NCBI GenBank assembly: GCA_964472565.1
Contig: CAYYNB010000021.1
Coordinates: 1 to 50,445 of the forward strand
DNA length: 50,445 nt
Direction of reading: 5' to 3'
Source of the DNA: DATAMF01 sp964472565
GTDB taxonomy: Bacteria; Chloroflexota; Anaerolineae; Aggregatilineales; Aggregatilineaceae
Shown: one piece after another, positions 15,086-23,600 of the stretch
Position numbering within the stretch: position 1 is the stretch's first letter
Layout: every line of letters begins with the position of its first letter
Notes under the pieces: generated by a model
Database searches by the model: none
Told to the model about the DNA's origin: nothing
Seen by the model: the letters and a program-made list of their open reading frames with translations, nothing else
Program-made: the position numbers and the translations under genes

Positions 15086-15934
15086 ATGCTACAGAAATTT
15101 ACTCGGATGTGGAAGCGTGGCGGCAAGTACACACGCGGCTGCATGGCGCTGTCCGCTGCCAGTGTATTGCTGATTATCTGCTCCATCTGTATCGTGTTCG
15201 GCCAGGCGGTTGGGATTGTGCCGGATTACCAAGCGACTCGAACCGTTGAAGCGGCTACCAAAGCAGCTAACAAACAAGCTGCTGCCACCGAACAAGTGGC
15301 AGGACATCAGACCTCAACGGCGTTCGCTGCCGAAACCGCTGTGATTCTGGCGCTGACACCATCTGCAACACCTACATCAACTTCTACTTCAACGATGACG
15401 TGGACGCCCAGCGCCACCCCGTCGCCAAGTAACACCCCTACAGCATCTCGAACCCCAATTCCCGCCACGCCCGCGCCACAGATTACCGAGCTGCCACGTA
15501 CTACCTACTATGCAATCACCGGCGCAAACTTAAGAACCTGCCCACGTGTATCAGATACATGTGAGCCAGTCGCTCAACTGGCAGCCGGAGACAGGCTGGA
15601 CGTGACTGGCGTGCTTGTGGGGGATGCTATATCTGGAAATGCCGTGTGGTATCAGGCACATTATAGCGGCCAGACGGTTTATGTTCACAGCTCGGTGCTC
15701 TCGAAAACGAAACCTGCCGCTCCTGCGCCGGTGGTGCAGTCGACCAGACCGCCGTCGCAGCCAGTGGTGCCCGCACCCGAGCAGCCGCAGTCTGGGGTTG
15801 CGTGCGGCGGAGCGTCGAGATGCACCGAGATGACATCCTGCGAGCAGGCGTATGCGTGTTTGCAGGCGGGGTACAGCGGGCTGGATCGGGATAAAGATGG
15901 GGTGCCGTGTGAGGATATTTGTCCAGGAGGATAA
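15086..15934 (+). CDS. membrane-anchored SH3 / excalibur surface protein
   Basis: The 282-residue protein has a basic start, a membrane-spanning signal anchor (about 20-42), a Thr/Pro/Ser linker (about 90-130), a bacterial SH3 domain (about 137-203, with NLRTCP and VYVHSSVL) and a Pro-rich stretch. It ends in a Cys-rich excalibur domain (about 237-280), including the calcium-loop-like DRDKDGVPCEDIC. Excalibur domains are usually extracellular and SH3 domains bind cell wall, so it should face the host envelope. GAAGGGG precedes the ATG. It probably alters the lysogen surface. A decayed copy of its last 67 codons lies at 16295-16495. Confidence 0.8.
   Translation: MLQKFTRMWKRGGKYTRGCMALSAASVLLIICSICIVFGQAVGIVPDYQATRTVEAATKAANKQAAATEQVAGHQTSTAFAAETAVILALTPSATPTSTSTSTMTWTPSATPSPSNTPTASRTPIPATPAPQITELPRTTYYAITGANLRTCPRVSDTCEPVAQLAAGDRLDVTGVLVGDAISGNAVWYQAHYSGQTVYVHSSVLSKTKPAAPAPVVQSTRPPSQPVVPAPEQPQSGVACGGASRCTEMTSCEQAYACLQAGYSGLDRDKDGVPCEDICPGG
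15729..15929 (+). repeat. 201-bp direct repeat, copy 1
   Basis: This stretch, the 3' part of the SH3-excalibur gene, aligns without gaps to 16295-16495 (offset 566). Identity is almost complete over the excalibur codons and lower toward the 5' end. Confidence 0.85.
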
Positions 15935-15936
15935 CC

Positions 15937-16278
15937 ATGTCAGAAGAAGAAAGCAATCTCCAAGCAGCCAGAGATGCCGTTAATGCAGCGGTGCCACCTA
16001 TTGGTGGAATTCTTTTATTCGCAGGGGAAAACCTTCCTAAAGGCTGGCATTATTGCGATGGGGCTGTGCTTCGCCGAGAGAAGTATCCTCGGCTTTTTGA
16101 GGCGATTGGCACTAAATTCGGAGAGGGTGATGGCAGTACGACCTTCCCAATTCCACATCTCGCTGATCTGGCAGTGAATATTCGTTATATTATTCGCACA
16201 GATCCAGTGGAGTCGGATAAGCCCCAAGCGGGAAGCCGTATACTTGGCTTAGTCATGGGGGTACCAGGGCGTCGATGA
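15937..16278 (+). CDS. phage tail-collar domain protein
   Basis: The 113-residue protein has the collar-domain hallmark order: PPIGGILLFAGENLPKGWHYCDGAVL, then YPRLFEAIGTKFGEGDGSTTFPIPHL, as found near the ends of tail fibres. It is only a collar domain, without a shaft, so it may be a short fibre tip or a truncated fibre. AGGAGG precedes the ATG at 15937, two bases after the previous stop. It is far from the tail operon and on the opposite strand, between two copies of the excalibur sequence. Confidence 0.85.
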   Translation: MSEEESNLQAARDAVNAAVPPIGGILLFAGENLPKGWHYCDGAVLRREKYPRLFEAIGTKFGEGDGSTTFPIPHLADLAVNIRYIIRTDPVESDKPQAGSRILGLVMGVPGRR

Positions 16279-16289
16279 TGTAAATAGCC

Positions 16290-16503
16290 CGCCCCGGCGG
16301 TGCAGTAGACTAGGTCGTCATCCCAGCCAGTCGTTTCCTCACCCGTGCAGCCGTCGTCAGGAGGCGCGTGCGGTGGAGCATCGAAATGCAGCGAGATGAC
16401 ATCCTGCGAGCAGGCGTATGCGTGTTTGCAGGCGGGGTACAGCGGGCTGGATCGGGATAAAGATGGGGTGCCGTGCGAGGATATTTATCCAGGCGGGAAC
16501 TAA
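16290..16503 (+). pseudogene. decayed second excalibur copy
   Basis: The sequence is the C-terminal third of the SH3-excalibur gene with no start codon and an early in-frame TAG (at the GTGCAGTAG near 16300). The cysteine before the final PGG is replaced by Tyr (DIYPGG). The excalibur codons themselves are hardly changed, so the duplication is recent or the segment has been refreshed by recombination. Between here and 16672 there is only a 33-codon fragment without a start (16512-16613). Confidence 0.75.
16295..16495 (+). repeat. 201-bp direct repeat, copy 2
   Basis: Partner of 15729-15929. The two copies flank the tail-collar gene. Confidence 0.85.
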
Positions 16504-16672
16504 AAGGATTTCTGCATGCCGATATCCTGGACTTCCAACGTAATTTAGCACCTGCATGGGTTCAAGTTGCGCTTCCCAATGTACGAAGGATAATCAAGTT
16601 TCAAGCTAATTGAATGCACAAAAGTCGTGCAGATTTTACACGACCTTTGACGGAGTTGTCTGGGAGGGTGAT

Positions 16673-17590
16673 ATGGCTGATAAGACGTTCCAACTTTCTA
16701 TGTTTCCTAATCCAGCGGATGATCAGACTCCGCTACCGGAACTGATTATTAAGCAGTTGAATGGAACGATGGAATCCACCGATACGGTCGACGGGAAACG
16801 CCTTTACTGCATTCAAGATTGGGTCTTCTATGTATCTGGTTCACAGGCTAGAGACCGAAGTTCCGCTTGGCGCAATCTGAAAAGGGAATTGACCTCCAAG
16901 CGGATCAAGTATTCTTCAACTCCCATCCCCCGCCCGACATCACGTGGTTTTCAATCCGTGGAATTCACCGATGCCCAGGGCCTCTATCAAATCACGCAGC
17001 GGATGTCAGATCAGTCCGAAACAGTAATATGGGTAAAGAAATACCTCGCGAAGGCCGGCGTATTTGTCGATGAAGCAAGAATTAACCCTGAAGAAGCAAT
17101 AACCGAACTTCAGGAATGGATGGATAAAAAAGAATACCGGCGGTTGATCGCGGAAGGATTCAGCGACAGCGAGGCTCGACAATGGTTAGAGCGTCGATCC
17201 CGTTCTAAGTCGTCTCGCAAACGACAGACAACTGAATGGAAGCGTCGCGGAGTTGATCGCGGCTGGGATTTCGGTCGTCTCACGAATGAGGTTAATACGA
17301 TAGCCCTTGGTGATTCAGCGACTCAACAAAAACAAGATTACCAACTCAAAGATAAGGATACAGCCCGGAATTATTACAGTGCGGCTGAACTTGCGATGCT
17401 GGAAGTAACCGAGTCATTGTCAACAGGACTGCATGTGGCTCGTGACAGCCAGGGGGTAGATCAACTGTCTGAAGATATTCAGGATACAGAACCTATGATC
17501 AATCGAACAGTGGTGTATGCCAAATTTTCCCAAAAACGGCGAAGGTTACCGGCGGAAAAGAAGCCGTCACTGCCCGATAAGAAGATGTGA
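16673..17590 (+). CDS. BRO/antirepressor-like protein
   Basis: The 305-residue protein resembles prophage proteins with a BRO-N-like DNA-binding region (about 30-115, with LYCIQDWVFYVSG and GFQSVEFTDAQGLYQITQRM). A C-terminal part with GRLTNEVNTIALGDSATQQK and DTARNYYSAAELAMLEVTE recalls DinD/BRO-family tails. Such proteins often act in lysis-lysogeny control or damage response. GGAGGG four bases before the ATG at 16673 fixes the start; a TTG at 16610 is less likely. Codon use is more AT-rich than in the structural genes, in keeping with later acquisition. Family assignment is moderate. Confidence 0.5.
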   Translation: MADKTFQLSMFPNPADDQTPLPELIIKQLNGTMESTDTVDGKRLYCIQDWVFYVSGSQARDRSSAWRNLKRELTSKRIKYSSTPIPRPTSRGFQSVEFTDAQGLYQITQRMSDQSETVIWVKKYLAKAGVFVDEARINPEEAITELQEWMDKKEYRRLIAEGFSDSEARQWLERRSRSKSSRKRQTTEWKRRGVDRGWDFGRLTNEVNTIALGDSATQQKQDYQLKDKDTARNYYSAAELAMLEVTESLSTGLHVARDSQGVDQLSEDIQDTEPMINRTVVYAKFSQKRRRLPAEKKPSLPDKKM

Positions 17591-17596
17591 TACGTT

Positions 17597-17617
17597 GCCC
17601 GCTTCGCGGGCTTTTTT
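17597..17617 (+). terminator. intrinsic terminator between convergent operons
   Basis: GCCCGC (17597-17602), loop TTC, GCGGGC (17606-17611), then six T. It ends the BRO-like gene and touches the 3' end of the late operon (17616), so it probably serves both directions. Confidence 0.85.
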
Positions 17618-19136
17618 ATTGCAATCCCCGGCGGAATGCCTGCAAACACGACGTGACATCCGTCCACCGGGTGCCGCTTCCCACGGTTGTCCAGATGAAA
17701 AAGCCCTGCATCCAGGGCCGATCCTTATACACCTGCATTGTATAGTCCAATCCAGCAGCCATCTGCTCGCAGGTCCAGCGGTCCTCCCAACTCCCCGAAT
17801 ACCCATCGACATACCCCCATTCCGTGAGCCAGATGCCGCCTTTAAAGTCCGCCAGGCTAAAGCTGTGCGCCTGTCGAAGTAGGTTGTCAATCAGTACATC
17901 GCGCCCGGCCACCCATGAGTTGTTCACCCAGCTATCCGCCCTCAGCGGTACCCCCGGCGGCATATACCCCGGCTGGTGCAGCGCAATGCCGTGATAACGC
18001 GGCGTGCCGTCCGGCCAGGTGCCGCAGGGGTGGTCGTTGGACCAGCGCATGAAACGCAGAATATCACCCCAGTCGGCCAGGTCTGGGTTGCCCGGCGGAA
18101 AACTGTACGTCAGGATACATTTACCTTCCTGCCCGGCGCGTTCAGCCAGACCAATCATCATATCCGTAAACTGCGCGATTCCCCCTGGAGCGCCCACCTC
18201 ATTGACCACTTCGTAATAATCAAACCCCTCCGGCCAGGAGGGGCGAATACAGTTATAGTACGCCTGGGGATCGGACCAGTGGGGGAGAATCGGGCCGTCA
18301 CTCATACCTGTGCAGATGATCAGCGGGCGGTACACCGTAACCGTCTCCGTTTTGATGGATTTAAACTGCTGCGCCAGGTGCGCGGAATCCGTCAGTGTTT
18401 TGATCGCATCCCAGGCGCTGGCCGTATCGGCAATGGTGTCCCAGCGGCTGCCCACGAGCACATGCAACCCCACGAGCGGCGTCTTGACCACCGGCGACGG
18501 TGGTTCCAGTCCATCCGGCCAGCCGGTCACATCGACGCAGATCGCGGACTGCCCCTCAATGCCGTACGCCCACCAGGTTGTGCCCGACCGAATGGCTGAC
18601 CAGCCGCGTGAATGATGCGCCCATAAATAACCCTCTGCTGTGTCCACCTCATCGATGTCGATCACCTCATTGGTGCTCAAATTACCTAAAATCGCACTTC
18701 CAATGGATGGGAGCGACCGAATGCGCACCGATTGTGCCGCTTTGACTGCGCAGGTTTTGGTCGGCCCATTGGTGACAGTCGGCAGAATAGTCACTTCCAG
18801 CGTCGGCGTCGGGCTTTCGGTTGGGATGGTAGTCGTGGTTGGGTGTGGCGTAGTGGTTGGAATTGCCGTCATAGTAACAGCAACTGTTGGTGTTGGAGTC
18901 GAGACCGGCGGGAGTGTCGCCGTGCGGGTGGGGTCAATCAGGTTAAAACGCACGGTGCGCCCGCCACCGATCTCGATCACAAACGTATCCGGTGTCACGG
19001 GAGTCCCGCCGCGCGGAATCACGTCGTATTCCTGGATGGGCACGTCGGCGAGCCGGGTGCCATTATCCCCTACCGTTGCGCAGCCGGTCAGAAAGGCGAG
19101 CAGCGCCACTATTATATAGAATAGTCGTCGCTTCAT
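17616..19136 (-). CDS. lipoprotein glycoside hydrolase with SH3 domain
   Basis: The 506-residue protein starts with a lipoprotein signal (LLAFLTGC, lipid-modified Cys19), then a strand-rich segment and a Thr/Pro linker (about 72-125). An SH3-like domain follows (about 130-200), then a TIM-barrel hydrolase (about 220-506). Glu313 in YYEVVNEV and Glu439 in GGIWLTEWG sit where clan GH-A enzymes hold acid/base and nucleophile. The start at 19136 overlaps the holin stop (ATGA). Being last in the late operon, after a holin, it may be a lysis enzyme or an envelope-remodelling virion protein. A lipid anchor is unusual for an endolysin. Substrate unknown. Confidence 0.75.
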   Translation of the reverse strand: MKRRLFYIIVALLAFLTGCATVGDNGTRLADVPIQEYDVIPRGGTPVTPDTFVIEIGGGRTVRFNLIDPTRTATLPPVSTPTPTVAVTMTAIPTTTPHPTTTTIPTESPTPTLEVTILPTVTNGPTKTCAVKAAQSVRIRSLPSIGSAILGNLSTNEVIDIDEVDTAEGYLWAHHSRGWSAIRSGTTWWAYGIEGQSAICVDVTGWPDGLEPPSPVVKTPLVGLHVLVGSRWDTIADTASAWDAIKTLTDSAHLAQQFKSIKTETVTVYRPLIICTGMSDGPILPHWSDPQAYYNCIRPSWPEGFDYYEVVNEVGAPGGIAQFTDMMIGLAERAGQEGKCILTYSFPPGNPDLADWGDILRFMRWSNDHPCGTWPDGTPRYHGIALHQPGYMPPGVPLRADSWVNNSWVAGRDVLIDNLLRQAHSFSLADFKGGIWLTEWGYVDGYSGSWEDRWTCEQMAAGLDYTMQVYKDRPWMQGFFIWTTVGSGTRWTDVTSCLQAFRRGLQ

Positions 19137-19534
19137 TTTGCGGTGACTCCAACCTCGCGCTGGCGAGTTGTGTCGCCATATCGCACTTTCCCCTGTTTTT
19201 TCTCCCCGACACACTTTTCAATGAGATAGATCAACAGTTTGGTATCCACGCGAATGCCCAAATCCTTCAGCCGCCGCGACGCCATATCTACCGCCGCCTT
19301 CAATTTTTCAGGGCCAACATCCTGAAGGTTGCTGTACAGCCATTCCGCCGTTTCAACCGCATCGATCACCGCATCCCAGATATGCTGCCACCGCTGGTTT
19401 ACGGGCAGCTTGTCAATTTCCCGGCGCTTCAACTCCACCCGCAGCGCGCTTGCTGCCGTGAGTACCAGCAGCAGAATAACCATAAACCACACCACGAGTT
19501 GCAGCAGGATGTTAAACAGTTCCTTCATGTCCAT
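19133..19534 (-). CDS. LLH-type phage holin
   Basis: The 133-residue protein has one N-terminal membrane helix (about 7-28) and a soluble helical tail with AVIDAVETAEWLYSNLQDVGPEKLKAAVDMASRRLKDLGI. This matches the holin LLH family, where a single span is followed by a helix rich in Lys, Glu and Ala. The ATG at 19534 is preceded by GAGGG. It overlaps both neighbours, as in a lysis cassette. It should make pores in the inner membrane at the end of infection. Confidence 0.75.
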   Translation of the reverse strand: MDMKELFNILLQLVVWFMVILLLVLTAASALRVELKRREIDKLPVNQRWQHIWDAVIDAVETAEWLYSNLQDVGPEKLKAAVDMASRRLKDLGIRVDTKLLIYLIEKCVGEKKQGKVRYGDTTRQREVGVTAK

Positions 19535-20276
19535 CTTGGTTTCCCTCGGCGGCCACCGCCGCACTATCCTTCGTTTTAAGTTCTTCAGATTCAACCGCCG
19601 TTGCCAATTCACGCTCGCGCTGCACGGCCAGTAAACGGTCAAGCGTCTGAGAGAGTTCTTCCAGGCGCGCGGCCTGGGGAGCAAGTGCCGTTAACATCTC
19701 GTGGATTTCCGTTTGAATAAGCGGCATGAGTTTCAGGCGTGTTTCTTCCGGTACCGCCTGGATTTTGGCATTAAAGCGGTTCTCATAGTCGGCCAGTATT
19801 TGCTCAACCGCACTGCGGACAGTTTCCGGCAGCACCTGAATATCACGGTGGATGGTATCGATTTTTTTGTCGCGTTGTTCGGTGATGCGCTGCATCTCCG
19901 CCCGCGCCGCCCTAAAAAATTCGCCGTACTGCACCACAAACTGCTGGCCCAGGTCCGCGAACCCCAGCTTCATCTCTTTTTGCGTGTCGGTGATTGCTTT
20001 CTGCGCTTCGGTAATGGCTGCGAAGGTTTTGATCTGCTCCCCGCTCATCAACAGCATCTGCCGCATGAGTTCAATCATGACCCGGCGCTCATCGGCTGCC
20101 CGATCATCCTGTTGATCATCTCGTTCATCCTTGCGGACGAATCCGAGCACCAATGGTCGCAAAACAAACCAAACCAGAACCAGGGCGACCACTAGCGCCA
20201 GCGTAGCCACGCCATATTCAAAAACTTCCTTTGGTATTCCAAGATAGTCCACTTCCCCTGTCTCCTTCGGGGCCAT
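19512..20276 (-). CDS. membrane-anchored coiled-coil protein in lysis region
   Basis: The 254-residue product has one membrane span (about 20-45) followed by a long charged helical region (about 50-235) with coiled-coil spacing. Topology resembles an envelope-spanning or lysis-accessory protein, but no spanin family can be named. It overlaps the holin gene by 23 bases. The ribosome binding site is weak. Confidence 0.6.
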   Translation of the reverse strand: MAPKETGEVDYLGIPKEVFEYGVATLALVVALVLVWFVLRPLVLGFVRKDERDDQQDDRAADERRVMIELMRQMLLMSGEQIKTFAAITEAQKAITDTQKEMKLGFADLGQQFVVQYGEFFRAARAEMQRITEQRDKKIDTIHRDIQVLPETVRSAVEQILADYENRFNAKIQAVPEETRLKLMPLIQTEIHEMLTALAPQAARLEELSQTLDRLLAVQRERELATAVESEELKTKDSAAVAAEGNQDGHEGTV

Positions 20277-20337
20277 ATCGTTGTATACTGGAATTTAATC
20301 CACCTGCTGCGCGGCCCATGCGCAGCGGGTGGAGGTT

Positions 20338-20688
20338 CTACTGTGGTTGGAGATGTCCCCATCGCTCCGGGTACATGGCCCGCAGCGTGTTGATAATGTC
20401 CTGATAAATGCGCACGCTGTCCGTTTCCTCGGTGCAATAAAACGCCAGGTTGATCTGAAATTCCGTCGCCGGATCAACGAGGCGTATCCATTCCAGCGTG
20501 AAGCGGCTGATATAACTGATCGCGCTGGCCGCCCCGATAATGTCACTCGCCAGCACATCTTTGCTGGGGCCGATTACACCCCAGACAGAACACAGGTATT
20601 CGTCTGCCGCCTGTGCCTTTACCTTTATCACTGGTGTTGACCACATCATTAGCAGGATGACGATCAACAGCGCCGATACCCGTTTCAT
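20338..20688 (-). CDS. secreted hypothetical protein
   Basis: The 116-residue protein has a classical signal peptide (MKRV, hydrophobic core, probable cleavage at KAQA-ADEY around residue 27). The mature part of about 90 residues is mixed alpha/beta with two Cys. AAAGGAG precedes the ATG. It lies between the tail-tip gene and the membrane coiled-coil gene, so it may act in the envelope during lysis. No family recognised. Confidence 0.6.
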   Translation of the reverse strand: MKRVSALLIVILLMMWSTPVIKVKAQAADEYLCSVWGVIGPSKDVLASDIIGAASAISYISRFTLEWIRLVDPATEFQINLAFYCTEETDSVRIYQDIINTLRAMYPERWGHLQPQ

Positions 20689-20699
20689 GTTCGACTCCT

Positions 20700-23600
20700 T
20701 TACCTGCTCAATAGCAGATCGCTCACGCGATCCATCGTATTAATAATCGCGGTCGCCAAATCTTCCTGGCCGCGCGGCACGTTTGAAATCTCCAGGCTGG
20801 TCTGTAAATCCCCCGTCCCCGATTCGGTCACACGGGTAATCCAAAATCCTTCGTTGCTCACGTTCAACCAGCTCACCTTATTACCATCGTCGTCCCAGAC
20901 ATAACCCTTGTAGGTCAGGTCAATGACCTGCCCCGGCAGCAGTGTCTGATACGCTTTGCGCAGCGTCAGACTGTAGGCCACCTGGCGCACGGCATAACGC
21001 GACAGGTAGGCCGCTGCTGCGTCATAAATGGCACTGGACGCGATAGCGATATCCCCCGCACTGTCACTCGCCGGGCGAATATTCACGCTGAATGTTCGTT
21101 CTTTTCGGCCATAACTGGCGATGCTGACATCGTCTTTGAGGTAATAAAGTGGAGCGCCATCCGGCCCCATCATGACATTGAGGTCGTATGGATCGCTGTG
21201 CCCGCTATCAAAGCAAAAAGCGAGCCAGCAGGCATCCGCTTGTTCTGCACTGTAAATGGTGGTTTCATCGCTGAGTAGCTGGAATCCGCCGTCCACCGCA
21301 AGGGATGACCAGGATGATCCATTGAAGGCTTTCATGTCTCCATTGGCATATCCTGCTCCCGAATCTTCATACCACGAGATGTAATTTTCTTCGGATGCGC
21401 TGCGGCTGGTACTGAGCCGCAGCGCATAATCTGTGCTGAGGTCAGGTGTCCAGGTGCCCGAAAAGGTTATTATTACCCATTCGTTCACGGTATCCACATC
21501 GGCTTCGCTGAATGTGGCCGTCATATTGGCATTGACCAGTGTCCCCGATGGATTTCCGCCGCTCACCGTCTCGATGCGCACCGTCCCCGTGCCCGCCGCG
21601 CTCCCCGTGCGCTTCAACGGGATACTGATACTTTTAACAGGTTCTGTGTCTGTCACCTGAAAAATCTGTGCGATCTCAGAATATCCGTCGTCATAGGTGG
21701 CGACTTCCATCATTTCCATTTCGCCAATGGCGATGTAGGTTGCATGCCCGTTGTTGGCAGTAATCACTAACCGATAGTAAGCGAATGAATAACTGTGCGC
21801 CGCAACATCATAGGTACGAGTTTCGCCTGAACTCCATCCGGTTTCGTTCGCGCGGGAGTCGAGCGTGACCTGTTCGCCGCCATATACCCCGGTAGCAGAC
21901 CCTTGCAGTGTCCAGGTTTTCGGCATGCGCGTGCCGCCATCCGATGTTCGGCAGTAGAGTGTATAACGGCGAATGGTTTTATTGGCTGAAAATTGATATT
22001 GGAGCCACCCCGTCACGCTACCGCTCGCCGTAATCCAGGCTGTTGCGTTGTCATTGTCAAAAGCTTTAGCAGCCGTATAGGATGCGCCGTTGTCACTACT
22101 GGCACTGGCCGTGCCGCCGGTGCACTGGTCACTTCCATATGTGGCAATGGTTCGCCGCTTCAAATCTTTATAGGTATCCAGACCTGTGCTGAATTCAGCA
22201 TCCACCAGATAGCCCAGATCACCGGTTTGTAACTCGAGTGGGCCGAAGCCGCCGCCATCGATGGCGACCAGAATGTAATTGTCATCATCCGGCGTTCCGT
22301 CGCCTTCCAGTTCGATCCACACCTTATCGGAATAGCTGATCAGATCATCGAAGATAAAAACAATCGGCGTATACGCGCTGTCACTGAGAATCGATCCGGG
22401 AATATCCTGCGAGACAGCCAGTTCGGTGCCGCCGGGGTTAGTGCCTTGTGTCGCCCGTGCGCGGTAGTTTTTGGTCGGGTTGCCCACCTTTTGGATGTAC
22501 AACACAACATGTGAATACGGCGTCCCTAACACCCATCCAGAATTAATATTGACAGCCAGTTTTAAATGGGGGGTGAGTGGCGTGACGGTAACGGTGCATT
22601 GAATGTCACTGCTGGCATATTCCGTCCACTCACCATCCCCCACTCGAACCCAGCACGATCCACCGGAGTAGGTTGAACTGGCCGAGGCCTGCAAGCCATA
22701 GGCGTTGGTCTGTTCCTGCTCCTGCGTATCCCAGACAAGGGCATACTGGCCTGCAGGCAGCAGCGGGGCGTAATAGGTAAACGGCACGGTATTCGTCGCG
22801 CTGGCCGTGGGCATATAATTATTGGTGGTCACGTTAGCTTCTTGGATTACCCCGTCCGCAAAACGTTTGATTTGAACACTTGCCGCCCCCACCGGCGTGC
22901 CCGTATTCGCCGCGTGTCTGAAGGTCACATTATCCAGATAACCGGGGGTATTCAATGTGAATGTCTGGGCTACCTGAGTCCGCCGGTCCCCGCCAAACCC
23001 AAACACGCGCGTGTCTCCGCTGGCGGTAATCGTAATGGTTTCGCCCCCCATATCGGGACCCTCAAGCGGAATCCCGGTGTAAGCATTTTCGGGGCCGTAG
23101 ATCGTATCAGCCAGGGATAACCCCCCGCGCTCGCCTTTTTCCATTCCTATTGGTGTGCCGCCCGAATTGGCTCCCACAGCCAGCAGCACATTGTATAAAG
23201 TTTCGCTGTCATAATTCAGCGTTAGCCGGTCCACCAGCGCAATATCGTCATTTTCCATCAGTTCGTCGGTGATCTGTGCGGGCGCTTGCAGCAGCCGTAC
23301 CGGTGCCGCATCCCCCAGCGGCCCGAATTCAACAGCCTTGTCTCCCGTCCAGCGGAAGTGTAAATCGTAGCGTTTGCATAGCTCCTGGAGTGCCTTCAAC
23401 ACACTAGCGCCATCCATTCGCAGGAACACATCCACGGTAGGGACGGCGCTCGTATCCACCGTCCAGCCCTCAGCCAGACCCATCAGATCATTAATAACAT
23501 TCGCCGCTGGAACGCCGTTGTAGGTTCGGTTCAGCCAGCAATTAACATCCTTTAACTCGCCAAGCTGATCCGGCCCATCGACCACCAACGTGGGCGGGGT

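Noticed and set aside
15360..15480. Repetitive Thr/Pro codons as a DNA repeat
   Set aside because: Low-complexity linker coding sequence, not a distinct repeat element.
18640..19119. Val/Gly-rich plus-strand frame opposite the lipoprotein hydrolase
   Set aside because: It is the antisense of the Thr/Pro linker, which gives a long open frame by composition alone.
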